This document shows, in pieces, positions 1 through 7,472 of a stretch of 64,000 nucleotides of DNA (its first letter is position 1; every line of letters begins with the position of its first letter). Position numbers and translations under genes: made by a program. Under the pieces are notes generated by a model. That model did not search any database and was not told the origin of the DNA. It saw only the letters and a list, made by a program, of their open reading frames with translations. The DNA comes from Paenibacillus lupini (GTDB lineage Bacteria; Bacillota; Bacilli; Paenibacillales; Paenibacillaceae). The stretch covers positions 372,001 to 436,000 of the forward strand of contig NZ_JAASRW010000005.1 in assembly GCF_011761355.1 (NCBI RefSeq), read 5' to 3'.

Positions 1-1
1 C

Positions 2-493
2 CAAGTATTAAATCAAGAGCTTTATGGTCCCGTATTTGTTTACAAAGTGAAGGATGAATCGGGCAGCGACTACGTATGCGGTTTCTTCCTTCGTGAGTTA
101 ATTGCGAATTTCCAGGCAGGCAACGAAGAAGCAACAGAATGGATGGCTTCATTTTTCTATGAATTAATGAAAGTCGAAGGGGGCAAACCGCTTCCACAAC
201 CTCCTGCAAGCGAAGACGATGCCAAAGCATTAATTGATAAGGTATTAATCCCGCACTGCATTAAGGCTGTTGAAGAGGAATTCCCTGAGGAGAAGGTTCA
301 TGCAGGACTTGCCTGGAATGAAGAGTTGAAAGGTCCAGTGTTTGAAACGGGCTTCCCAGCTATTTCTGATGGCAATAATGTTTGCGCTTTCTCTCTTCAT
401 CTGTTGTATACGCATCTGCTGATCAATCGTGATCCGGCAGAATTGCTCCTGAAAGGTTTGTACAAAATTCGGACAGAGCATGGTATGGATTAA
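2..493 (+). CDS. Unrecognised protein, 5' end outside window
   Basis: The reading frame is open from the left edge (codons at 2, 5, 8 and on), so the GTG at 47 is an internal codon and the true start lies upstream. I do not recognise the family. The visible part is acidic, soluble and without membrane segments. It contains two copies of a similar block of about 50 residues: one begins NQELYGPVF and has VCGFFL further on; the second begins NEELKGPVF and has VCAFSL. The second copy ends the protein (KIRTEHGMD). A strong terminator follows directly. The repeat suggests a duplicated small helical domain; no function can be assigned. Confidence 0.7.
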   Translation, partial: QVLNQELYGPVFVYKVKDESGSDYVCGFFLRELIANFQAGNEEATEWMASFFYELMKVEGGKPLPQPPASEDDAKALIDKVLIPHCIKAVEEEFPEEKVHAGLAWNEELKGPVFETGFPAISDGNNVCAFSLHLLYTHLLINRDPAELLLKGLYKIRTEHGMD

Positions 494-496
494 AGA

Positions 497-527
497 AAAA
501 CGGCCTCGTGATGAGGCCGTTTTTTTA
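497..527 (+). terminator. Rho-independent terminator
   Basis: Arms AAAACGGCCTC (497-507) and GAGGCCGTTTT (513-523) enclose a 5-nt loop and run into a T tract. It closes the first, partial gene. Confidence 0.9.
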
Positions 528-539
528 TTTGATTGTGTT

Positions 540-560
540 ATACTGTATACATAGTAAACA
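540..560 (+). promoter_or_regulatory. Candidate TetR operator and promoter of the tetR gene
   Basis: This 21-bp stretch starts ATACTGTATACATAG and matches 17 of 21 positions of a stretch before the ABC exporter genes (4808-4828, minus strand). It is an imperfect inverted repeat and includes a -10-like TATACT. A shared site in front of a TetR gene and an exporter operon is what an autoregulated TetR switch would show. That the TetR protein binds it is inferred. Confidence 0.5.
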
Positions 561-595
561 ATTATATTCGAGGTCGGGCATGGAGGTAAGTTAGG

Positions 596-1375
596 ATGCA
601 AAATGAAGATGAGATTGAGGTTTTAAAAAGCCTGCCTCGCGGAGTGGCGTTAGCATGGGGCCTCGTGAAAGAACCACAAAGAGGACCAAAGCGGGAATTG
701 ACGATTGACCAAATCGTTGAGAAGGCAGTCGCTATCGCGGATAACGAAGGTCTTGCTGCAGTATCCATGAGCAAGGTTGCTGCTTCTTTAGGCTTTACGG
801 CAATGTCTCTTTATCGATATGTTGAAAGTAAAGATGATCTATTGCTGCTGATGCAGGAGGCCGTCTGCAAATCCGCTGTGCAAATGAATGGAGACATAAC
901 GGATTGGCGTGAAGGCATCCGTCAGTATGTACGTGGATGTATTAAAGTTTTCGTCGAGCATCCATGGTATGGAGAGGTTCCGATTGCAGGTGTACCCGTA
1001 ACTCCTAATAACCTGCTATATGTGGATTTGGCACTACGTCCGATGCGGGGTTTCCCGCTAAATGACTATGAGAAAATGTCAATGGTCCTGCTGATCAGCA
1101 GCTACGCGCGGTCAGTCGGTATGGTGCAAAGGGATATGGTACGGGCGATTAAAGGGGGGGCCACCCCGGGGGCATTCAGCGGTCAAAATTATAGCAAGGC
1201 GCTCAAGCTGCTTGTTAAAGCTGAGGATTATCCAGATTTACAACCGATTGTAGCATCAGGTGTCTATACGGAGGAGAATCCAGCGGATAATCCGATTGGT
1301 GATGATTTTGATTTTGGACTTGAGCGGATTATGGATGGGATTGAGTATTATCTTGCGTCCAAAGCACAGAAATAA
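596..1375 (+). CDS. TetR/AcrR family transcriptional regulator
   Basis: A 259-residue TetR-type repressor. The N-terminal DNA-binding domain (about residues 36-85) has the typical helix-turn-helix run ending in GFTAMSLYRYVESKDDLL. The C-terminal two thirds is the ligand-binding and dimerisation part, of the 'tetracycline repressor-like C-terminal' type. A GGAGG ribosome site lies 9 bases before the ATG. It is convergent with a DrrAB-like ABC exporter (3104-4776), and both have a matching upstream motif, so I infer that it represses the exporter and itself. The inducing ligand is unknown. The terminator after this gene has been split by the IS3 element. Confidence 0.9.
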   Translation: MQNEDEIEVLKSLPRGVALAWGLVKEPQRGPKRELTIDQIVEKAVAIADNEGLAAVSMSKVAASLGFTAMSLYRYVESKDDLLLLMQEAVCKSAVQMNGDITDWREGIRQYVRGCIKVFVEHPWYGEVPIAGVPVTPNNLLYVDLALRPMRGFPLNDYEKMSMVLLISSYARSVGMVQRDMVRAIKGGATPGAFSGQNYSKALKLLVKAEDYPDLQPIVASGVYTEENPADNPIGDDFDFGLERIMDGIEYYLASKAQK

Positions 1376-1467
1376 AAAAGACAGCTGCTCGATTGATTTC
1401 TGATATGCTCCCCTTTAAGTAGACAGGTTTAAAAAATAAACCGTCTTCTTGAAGGGGAGTTTTTCTT

Positions 1468-2148
1468 TTGGCAAAAATAAATCAATATAATGCGACGGAT
1501 AAATTGGGGATTTTGAGTGAGCTTCAAATAGGTGAAGGTACTTGGGAGGAGATTGCCCGAAAATACAACATTAATGTAAGTACACTGGTAAGATGGCGAC
1601 ATCGGTATGAGTTGTATGGGATGGAAGGATTGGAAATACGGTCTCAAAATCGCAAGTATACGCCAGAATTAAAGCTTCAAGCAGTGCAGGACTATCTGTC
1701 AGGCAAGTACTCGCAAAATGAACTCATCGACAAATACAAAATAGCAAGCCGAACTCAACTTCAAACATGGGTCAACAAGTATAATAGTCATAGCAGCTTC
1801 AAATCGGTTAACAAAGGAGCAATAGCTATGACAAAGGGTCGGTCTACCACATGGCAGGAAAGAAACGAAATCGTTCTTTACTGTATTGCAAATGAGCGCG
1901 ACTACGGAAAAACAGCAACACAATTTAAAGTTTCCTACAACCAGGTGTACCAATGGGTCAAGAAGTACGAAAATGGCGGGCAGGATGCGCTTCAGGACGG
2001 TCGTGGGCGGAACAAGGCTCCTGAGGAACTAACAGAGACTGAGCGCCACAAGCTGGAGCTAAAGAAGCTGGAGTACGAAAACGAACGGCTCAAGGCGGAG
2101 ATTGCGTTCCTAAAAAAGTTGAGGGAATTGAGAGGAGGGCGAGGCTGA
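1468..2148 (+). CDS. IS3-family transposase OrfA (helix-turn-helix part)
   Basis: 226 residues. It has three helix-turn-helix-like segments (for example VSTLVRWRHRYELYG, then around TQLQTWVNKYN, then YNQVYQWVKKYENGG), as in IS150-type OrfA proteins. A leucine-zipper-like coiled coil ends the protein (LELKKLEYENERLKAEIAFL). Near the end, the heptamer A-AAA-AAG (2112-2118) lies in the correct phase for -1 ribosomal slippage into the orfB frame. OrfA alone would act as the DNA-binding regulator, while the fusion is the active transposase. Confidence 0.93.
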   Translation: MAKINQYNATDKLGILSELQIGEGTWEEIARKYNINVSTLVRWRHRYELYGMEGLEIRSQNRKYTPELKLQAVQDYLSGKYSQNELIDKYKIASRTQLQTWVNKYNSHSSFKSVNKGAIAMTKGRSTTWQERNEIVLYCIANERDYGKTATQFKVSYNQVYQWVKKYENGGQDALQDGRGRNKAPEELTETERHKLELKKLEYENERLKAEIAFLKKLRELRGGRG

Positions 2149-2213
2149 GTCGTCACCGGCAAAGCCATATATATCTGGCCATAAAATACGTACATAACGA
2201 GCAGCAGTTTAGC

Positions 2214-3026
2214 TTGAAACTGCTCTGTGAGATTGCTGGCATCGAGCGGTCCGGCTACTACAAGTGGGTAAACCACAAGCCTAGCACACAGGAGCAAGAA
2301 AACGAGCGGCTGATACAAGAAATGCTCGAGCTCCACGCGCAAGTGCGAGGGATCTACGGCTACCGAAGACACACCGTGAAGCTTAGAAGAGACACGGACA
2401 AGCCCATTAACCACAAACGGATCCTGCGGCTCATGCGGCTCGCGGGGATTCAGTCTGTGATCCGCAGGAAGAAGAAGTCATACAAGCGTTCCACTCCCCA
2501 GCACATCGCCGGGAATCTGCTGAATCGCAAGTTCCATGCTGATTTGCCTAATGAGAAGTGGCTGACAGACGTTACGGAATTCAAGTATGGAAGTGGTCAG
2601 AAAGCATATCTCAGCGCCATCCTGGACCTTCATGGCAACACCATTATTTCCAGTGTGCTGGGGCATTCAAACAATAACAATCTTGTATTCAAGACGCTGG
2701 ACAGAGCGCTGAAGGCTGCGCCCGGCGCTAAGCCCATGCTACATAGCGATCGGGGATTCCAATACACTTCAAAGAAGTTTAAGAGGAAACTGGATAAAGC
2801 AAAAATGACCCAGAGCATGTCACGAGTGGGACGGTGTATTGATAATGGACCAATGGAAGCCTTCTGGGGAACCTTGAAATGCGAGATGTATTACTTGAAT
2901 ACATACAGCACGTTTGAAGAACTCAAAAAGGACATTGAATCCTATATCCACTTCTACAACCATGAGCGTTTACAAGCAAAATTAAACGGCCTCAGTCCCG
3001 TGGAATTCAGGGCTAAGGCCGCCTAG
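2214..3026 (+). CDS. IS3-family transposase OrfB (DDE catalytic part)
   Basis: The OrfB frame is open from the slippage site at 2118, and its first candidate start (TTG at 2214) has no ribosome site, so it is most likely made as an OrfAB fusion of about 519 residues by -1 frameshifting. The rve integrase core has the DDE triad: D in WLTDVTEF, D in LHSDRGFQY and E in GPMEAFWG. The N-terminal HTH_21-type segment (IAGIERSGYYKW) is present. No internal stop or deletion is visible. Confidence 0.93.
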   Translation: MKLLCEIAGIERSGYYKWVNHKPSTQEQENERLIQEMLELHAQVRGIYGYRRHTVKLRRDTDKPINHKRILRLMRLAGIQSVIRRKKKSYKRSTPQHIAGNLLNRKFHADLPNEKWLTDVTEFKYGSGQKAYLSAILDLHGNTIISSVLGHSNNNNLVFKTLDRALKAAPGAKPMLHSDRGFQYTSKKFKRKLDKAKMTQSMSRVGRCIDNGPMEAFWGTLKCEMYYLNTYSTFEELKKDIESYIHFYNHERLQAKLNGLSPVEFRAKAA

Positions 3027-3103
3027 TTGGTTTTATTTATTTGTAGTGTCTACTTGACGGGGTGCAGTTCATTTCAACGAGCAGCTGTCTTTTTTTAACG
3101 GAA

Positions 3104-3892
3104 TTACCGGCGGCCGGCTTTTTTTCGGAAGGAGGATATACTCCATATGAAGGCTACGGCTAGAATGAGCAGGCACCAGCCGACAGCCCACCATGGACTA
3201 TTATCAAGTGGCGTACCTGTTAGCAGCCCCCGAATTGTTTCGATGACAGGTGTTATCGGCTGATGGTTCGCAACGCCTCGCAGCCATGTAGGCATCGTGT
3301 CCGTCGGAACGAAGGCACTGGATAAATAGGGGAGGAACAAGAGGGCAAAGCCATATCCACTTGCTGCGGAGGGACTGCCGGCAACTAATCCGATAGCCGC
3401 GAAGAGCCAAGTGAAGGTAAGAATGAACAACGTAATAACAGCAATGGCAAGGATCCAGTCCACCAGGCTTCCTGTTGGCCGGAAACCGACCAGCAAAGCA
3501 ACACCTAAGACAACTCCTGTGGCGAATAAATTACGGATAAGACTTGCAACAACGTGGCCGGTTACAACACTAAGACTTGCAATGGGCATTGTCCGAAATC
3601 GGTCGATAATACCGTTGGTCATATCATTAGATACATCTACGGCTGTACTTGAAGAACCAAATCCTGCGCATAATAAAATAATGCCGGGAACGACGTAATT
3701 GACATAGTCACCGCTTGAATCGATAGCTCCTCCAAATACATAAGTAAAGAGCAGCATAAGCATAACAGGAAGCATGATGGCCATAAGCAGCGCCTCTGTA
3801 TTACGCAGGCTGTGACGGATGCTTCGGCCAATAAAAACAAGGTTCGTAACAGCAAGTGATGCCGGCTTAACCGGCTTGTTAGTTGTGATCAT
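3104..3892 (-). CDS. ABC-2 type exporter permease, DrrB-like
   Basis: A 262-residue integral membrane protein with about six hydrophobic segments and the ABC-2 family layout: an N-terminal cytoplasmic stretch, TM1 (LLMAIMLPVMLMLLFTYVFG), and a DRFRTMPI loop before the next helices. Its start overlaps the stop of the upstream ATPase gene by 4 bp (ATGA), so the two are translationally coupled. Together they form a DrrAB-type exporter, a class that typically expels drugs or lipophilic metabolites. The substrate is unknown. The 3' end lies directly beside the right arm of the IS-split terminator. Confidence 0.9.
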   Translation of the reverse strand: MITTNKPVKPASLAVTNLVFIGRSIRHSLRNTEALLMAIMLPVMLMLLFTYVFGGAIDSSGDYVNYVVPGIILLCAGFGSSSTAVDVSNDMTNGIIDRFRTMPIASLSVVTGHVVASLIRNLFATGVVLGVALLVGFRPTGSLVDWILAIAVITLFILTFTWLFAAIGLVAGSPSAASGYGFALLFLPYLSSAFVPTDTMPTWLRGVANHQPITPVIETIRGLLTGTPLDNSPWWAVGWCLLILAVAFIWSISSFRKKAGRR

Positions 3893-4776
3893 GCGTGCAT
3901 AGTCTCCTTTGCATTAGAAGTAAAGGCAACAAATACATCGTCCATACTTGGTCTGCGAATATTGACACGCGTTCCAACTGGCACCGAGCGGACCAGTTCA
4001 TTTAAGGTACGGCTGATATCCTCAATGCTGCCGCTCGTCGGGATGGTATGAATGACCTCATCATCGGCATTCAGCAATTCAATAACTTCACCACCGACAT
4101 GTGACTTCAGCTCTTCCGAGCTTCCGACCGCAACGATCCGCCCACCGTTAATAACTCCAATTCTGTCTGCAAGCTGATCCGCTTCTTCTAAATATTGTGT
4201 AGTAAGGAAGACTGTCATGCCATTCTTGGCAAGCTGCTTAATAATCTCCCATAAGGCGCGCCGGCTAATGGTATCGAGTCCAGTAGTCGGTTCATCCAGG
4301 AAAATAACAGGGCGGCTGACAACAAGGCTTATCGCAAGATCGAGTCTTCGCCGCATACCTCCGGAATAGGTTTTTACCTTTTTCTTAGCTGCGTCCACAA
4401 GATCAAATGCCTTGAGAAGCTCAACCGTACGCTGCCGGGACTCTGCAGTTGTTAGGCCAGAAAGCCTGCCGATCATGATTAAATTCTCTTCCGCAGATAA
4501 GACTTCGTCGACGGCGGCGAATTGACCAGTAAGGCTAATGGTTTGTTTCACCTGATCCTGCTGCGTTAGGACATCGTACCCGCCTACACGGACCTTTCCT
4601 TCATCCGGCGTAATTAAGGTAGATAAAATATGAATAAGGGTTGTTTTTCCAGCACCGTTTGGACCAAGCAGGGCAAAGACGGTTCCGGCTGGTACCGAAA
4701 GGTTGATACCATTAAGCACAATCTGCTTGCCAAAGTTCTTTCGCAAATTGGATACTTCAATCGCCATTTGATTCAC
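3889..4776 (-). CDS. ABC exporter ATP-binding protein, DrrA-like
   Basis: The nucleotide-binding subunit of the exporter. Walker A is GPNGAGKTT, the signature is YSGGMRRRLDL, and Walker B is VIFLDEPTTGLD, followed by the C-terminal DrrA extension (about residues 220-295). Three starts are possible. The ATG at 4788 has no ribosome site, whereas GTG at 4776 has GAGG six bases upstream, so I prefer it; ATG at 4767 is the third option. It is first in an operon with the permease. The upstream motif at 4808-4828 matches one before tetR, which suggests TetR repression. Confidence 0.88.
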   Translation of the reverse strand: MNQMAIEVSNLRKNFGKQIVLNGINLSVPAGTVFALLGPNGAGKTTLIHILSTLITPDEGKVRVGGYDVLTQQDQVKQTISLTGQFAAVDEVLSAEENLIMIGRLSGLTTAESRQRTVELLKAFDLVDAAKKKVKTYSGGMRRRLDLAISLVVSRPVIFLDEPTTGLDTISRRALWEIIKQLAKNGMTVFLTTQYLEEADQLADRIGVINGGRIVAVGSSEELKSHVGGEVIELLNADDEVIHTIPTSGSIEDISRTLNELVRSVPVGTRVNIRRPSMDDVFVAFTSNAKETMHA

Positions 4777-4807
4777 AAGATTCCTCATTTCTGTGTATGG
4801 TGTACAC

Positions 4808-4828
4808 TGATTATTATATAAACAGTAT
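4808..4828 (-). promoter_or_regulatory. Candidate TetR operator before the ABC exporter
   Basis: On the minus strand this begins ATACTGTTTATATAATA and agrees at 17 of 21 bases with the motif before tetR at 540-560. It lies 20 bases before the first possible start of the ATPase gene. Binding by the TetR protein is inferred from the shared sequence and gene context. Confidence 0.5.
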
Positions 4829-4969
4829 ATGACATAAACAATAATAGACGCAACGACTTTTTTTACATATCTGCATACAATTTTTATGGGACATGGTTAA
4901 TTTAATGTATGATGGGCTTGCTCGAATAATTGAAGCGATAGATAATATCCTGCTTTTTATAAATGATGC

Positions 4970-4994
4970 GTTTCAGAATAACCGGATTGGTGTA
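4970..4994 (+). promoter_or_regulatory. Weak sigma-B-type promoter candidate for ytxH
   Basis: GTTTCA (4970-4975) is followed after 13 bases by GGTGTA (4989-4994). The -35 matches the other sigma-B-type promoters of this island, but the spacer is one base short and the -10 is imperfect. Confidence 0.35.
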
Positions 4995-5055
4995 ATAGAT
5001 AATACGAGATCGAAAATGGTTTCGAATATAACTGCTGAATAAAGGAGAGATATCT

Positions 5056-5379
5056 ATGCCAAAGGAAAACTCAGGTAACGGAATGCTTGTAGGTACAATT
5101 GTCGGGACTGCTGTAGGTGCGGTTGGGGCACTGCTGCTTGCTCCAAAATCAGGTGAGAAGCTGAGGGAGGATATCTCGAATAAATTCCAAGCCTTCAGCC
5201 AAAGGACACAGGATCTTGCTTCCACAGCCCGCGATAAAACGAAGGATGTATTATCCGGTGTGAAGGAAGAAACCTCGGATTTGGCTAATCACGCGAGAAA
5301 ATCCAATGAGCATGTGATGGATGCTTTAAGCTCTGCAAAAGATGATATGAAAGATAAGCTCAGATCTTCCACCAATTAG
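5056..5379 (+). CDS. ytxH: YtxH domain-containing general stress protein
   Basis: A 107-residue protein of the YtxH family. One glycine-rich membrane-spanning segment (about residues 10-29, GTIVGTAVGAVGALLLAPKSG, with the family's typical APKSGEKLRE exit) is followed by a charged amphipathic helix. An AAAGGAG ribosome site precedes the ATG. In B. subtilis, ytxG-ytxH-ytxJ form a stress-induced operon; here ytxH and a ytxG-like gene (6901-7353) flank sigB-rsbW. The exact molecular role of YtxH proteins is not established. Confidence 0.85.
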   Translation: MPKENSGNGMLVGTIVGTAVGAVGALLLAPKSGEKLREDISNKFQAFSQRTQDLASTARDKTKDVLSGVKEETSDLANHARKSNEHVMDALSSAKDDMKDKLRSSTN

Positions 5380-5397
5380 ATTGTTATCATAAGAAAG

Positions 5398-5422
5398 AGC
5401 TGTCCTGCGGGACAGCTTTTTT
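5398..5422 (+). terminator. Terminator of ytxH
   Basis: AGCTGTCC (5398-5405) pairs with GGACAGCT (5410-5417), followed by T residues. The roughly 190 bases from here to the sigB terminator hold no gene or clear signal. Confidence 0.88.
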
Positions 5423-5616
5423 CTGTGTGTTGAAAAATGAAAAAAGGGTGTTTGGAATGTAGCGGATTACCTCGTTGATTCAAGGAATCCCCGAGCAATG
5501 GCGATTGGAAGAACATTTTAATGCGTAGTTTGTTGTTGAACTCAATAAAAACCCATCGTCATTTTCATGACTTATGGGATACCCCTTTGTCTGTGTGTGT
5601 ATTATAGAAAAAGAAA

Positions 5617-5646
5617 AACACCTGTCTCATTATTGAGACAGGCGTT
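5617..5646 (-). terminator. Terminator of the ytxG-rsbW-sigB operon
   Basis: On the minus strand the stem ACGCCTGTCTCA/TGAGACAGGTGT with a short loop is followed by a T-rich run, directly after the sigB stop codon. Confidence 0.85.
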
Positions 5647-5649
5647 AGA

Positions 5650-6426
5650 TCAGCCTCCTTCGCTTTGCGGCGGTTGAAACAGCTGCCTTAGCTTATCGAG
5701 GGCTCTCTTTTGGAATCGGGAAACGCTCATTTGTGATACTCCAAGCTGATCTGCAATTTCACGCTGGGATTGTCCATGCTGGTATACGAGGAGAAGCACC
5801 TTGCGCTCCTCCTCCTTCAGCTGTTCCAAGGCTTCATTCAAAGCCATTCGATTATCGACATGGCGGTATTCATCCGTTTGATCGCTGATGACATCTCCAA
5901 TGGTGGCACTGTCAGCTTCACTCGAGAGAGGAGTATCAAGGGAAACATACTGATATGATTCCCTTGAAGATAACACTTCGATCGTTTCCTCTATCGTTAA
6001 TCCCAGATGCTCCGCAATTTCATCCATCTTAGGTGAACGCTCAAGCTTAGTTGTTAGTTCATCAATGGTCTTCTGAACGAGCAAGCCTTTTTCTTTCATG
6101 TTACGAGGTACTTGTATATACCAAGATTTGTCGCGCAAATAGTTTTTAAGCTGACCGATGACGCTTTTCATGGCATAACCTTCGAAAGGTATACCTTTGT
6201 CGCTGTCAAATTGCTTAAATAACCGCAGCATCGACATTTGACCAACCTGGAATAGATCTTCATATAAATCAGGGCGGTTCCGTGATATTTTGGATACGGC
6301 CATACGAACAAGTGGTTCATAATGCTGCAACAATGCCGTTGCGGCATCATTGCAGCTCATTTCTTTATATCGCTGAAGCAGCTCTGCTGCTTGCTCTTGA
6401 TTTAGGAAGGATGAATGTGATTTCAT
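5650..6426 (-). CDS. sigB: RNA polymerase sigma factor, SigB/SigF/SigG family
   Basis: A 258-residue alternative sigma factor. Region 2 contains YEDLFQVGQMSMLRLFKQFD, region 3 has ERSPKMDEIAEHLGL, and region 4 has the helix-turn-helix SQREIADQLGVSQMSVSRFQ. Its start overlaps the stop of rsbW by 4 bp, the classic order of anti-sigma and sigma. Context with RsbV, RsbW and a PP2C phosphatase, and not spoIIAA/AB, identifies it as the general-stress sigma factor. The operon promoter (7382-7407) is itself of sigma-B type, so it is predicted to be autoinduced. Confidence 0.92.
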   Translation of the reverse strand: MKSHSSFLNQEQAAELLQRYKEMSCNDAATALLQHYEPLVRMAVSKISRNRPDLYEDLFQVGQMSMLRLFKQFDSDKGIPFEGYAMKSVIGQLKNYLRDKSWYIQVPRNMKEKGLLVQKTIDELTTKLERSPKMDEIAEHLGLTIEETIEVLSSRESYQYVSLDTPLSSEADSATIGDVISDQTDEYRHVDNRMALNEALEQLKEEERKVLLLVYQHGQSQREIADQLGVSQMSVSRFQKRALDKLRQLFQPPQSEGG

Positions 6427-6866
6427 GCCATCTCCTCTTTCCTACCAAGTCGCTTGGTGAGACGCACCTCTGTACCCATCTCTGAGCGGACCTCCACATT
6501 GTCCATCAAAGCCTGCATCAGAAATAGGCCGAGTCCTCCCACATTTGCATCGCTTAATGGTTTGTGATGCAGGGAAGCATTGGCAATAAGGGTTGGTTCA
6601 AACAGAAAGCTGTTGCCAGAATCTTTCACCCGGATTTGAAGGAAGTCCTGCTCCATTTCAAATACGATTTCCATAATGCCGAAATCGTTGCCGTTGTAAG
6701 CATGAAGCACAACGTTGCTGCATGCTTCTGTAACGGCTACTTTCATATCTTCAATTGCCTCGTAGGAAAAGCCTTCTTTGGCAGCTAACCCTGATAAGGT
6801 CAGCCTTACGACATCGATATATTCGGCTTTTGCGGGAATGGTTAAGCTTACCCATGGTTTCATCAT
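6423..6866 (-). CDS. rsbW: Anti-sigma-B factor, serine-protein kinase RsbW
   Basis: A GHKL-fold kinase of 147 residues. The N box is EACSNVVLHAY, G1 is VKDSGNSF and G2 is VGGLGLFLM, all intact. In partner switching, RsbW holds sigma-B inactive and phosphorylates RsbV; unphosphorylated RsbV frees sigma-B. Two adjacent ATG codons (6866, 6863) follow a GAGG site; the second has the better spacing. It is coupled to sigB by a 4-bp overlap and preceded by the ytxG-like gene. A second RsbW-like protein (11173-11601) is encoded 4.7 kb away beside the only rsbV. Confidence 0.93.
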   Translation of the reverse strand: MMKPWVSLTIPAKAEYIDVVRLTLSGLAAKEGFSYEAIEDMKVAVTEACSNVVLHAYNGNDFGIMEIVFEMEQDFLQIRVKDSGNSFLFEPTLIANASLHHKPLSDANVGGLGLFLMQALMDNVEVRSEMGTEVRLTKRLGRKEEMA

Positions 6867-6900
6867 TATCCTCTTTCCTCTCTGCTAATCCTATTATAAC

Positions 6901-7353
6901 TTAATTATTCTTGAGCTTTCGCCAAATTCTTATGGAAGACATAATACCGTCTGTTACTGCGCTGATCTTTTTGGTTTTGTGCGAATGGACGGATTCGGAA
7001 TCGTATACCTCATGCTGCTCCTTGCCTTTTATGGTTGTAACCAAGCTGGCAGCGGATTCCTTCATGACGTGTGTGAAGCTATGCACAGCTTGTCCGACGT
7101 CATTGACGGTTGCGAACAGGACATCCAGCGATCTTAGTTTTGTGCGAACATCAAGTGTCATTTCATTCGTGTTATGAATCATTTCTTTAACATCAACTGA
7201 AATTTGCGAGACATCGCTTCTTAATTCACCAACGGTTAATCGAACTTCTTCCAAGGCGGCTTTTAGTACTTTCATCGTCTGAATGAGGAAGTACATGAGA
7301 ACGACAATAGCAACGGTAATGACAATAATACTGATCTGAATGTAGAGATCCAT
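6901..7353 (-). CDS. DUF948 / YtxG-like membrane-anchored protein
   Basis: 150 residues from the ATG at 7353 (a GTG at 7362 would lie only two bases after the GAGG site). One N-terminal membrane helix (IIVITVAIVVLMYFLIQTM) is followed by a long coiled coil with regular heptads (VRLTVGELRSDVSQISVDV), as in the DUF948/YtxG family. It is the first gene of the operon with rsbW and sigB, behind a sigma-B-type promoter. With ytxH just beyond sigB, this re-creates the YtxG/YtxH stress pair of Bacillus around the sigma factor. Function is not known beyond a stress association. Confidence 0.8.
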   Translation of the reverse strand: MDLYIQISIIVITVAIVVLMYFLIQTMKVLKAALEEVRLTVGELRSDVSQISVDVKEMIHNTNEMTLDVRTKLRSLDVLFATVNDVGQAVHSFTHVMKESAASLVTTIKGKEQHEVYDSESVHSHKTKKISAVTDGIMSSIRIWRKLKNN

Positions 7354-7381
7354 GGAATTCACATCCTCTTTTGTTTCATAA

Positions 7382-7407
7382 ATACCCTGAATTTATAGCA
7401 TTGAAAC
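7382..7407 (-). promoter_or_regulatory. Sigma-B-type promoter of ytxG-rsbW-sigB
   Basis: On the minus strand GTTTCA (7407-7402), 14 bases, GGGTAT (7387-7382). This fits the known sigma-B consensus GTTTAA-N12-15-GGGTAT almost exactly and lies about 30 bases before the first gene. It implies positive autoregulation. Confidence 0.85.
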
Positions 7408-7472
7408 AGCAGTCTGAGTGAAGAGATAATGGTATACTTAATAGAAGAGAAAAGAAGAGAAGGAGAATTGAT

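Larger units (their letters stand above)
1401..3071 (+). mobile_element. IS3-family (IS150-group) insertion sequence, complete
   Basis: The 1671-bp element begins TGATATGC and ends GCAGTTCA. Its terminal inverted repeats match at 20 of 25 positions, including the conserved block AAGTAGACA. The four bases TTTC flank both ends (1397-1400 and 3072-3075) as a target duplication; reading the last A as host sequence would make it five bases (ATTTC). It holds orfA and orfB in the usual -1 arrangement with all catalytic residues present and no stop codons, so it may still be able to move. Confidence 0.95.
1374..3096. other. Bidirectional terminator split by the IS element
   Basis: The left arm (1374-1391, ending GACAGCTGCTCG) and the right arm (3078-3096, beginning CGAGCAGCTGTC) are perfectly complementary over 18 bp and carry A and T tracts on opposite sides. 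Removing the IS with one target copy leaves an 11-nt loop. The original element therefore was a bidirectional terminator between tetR and the ABC exporter. Confidence 0.85.

Noticed and set aside
4902..5225. Antisense open frame over the ytxH gene
   Set aside because: ytxH has a family match, ribosome site and terminator; the antisense frame has none.
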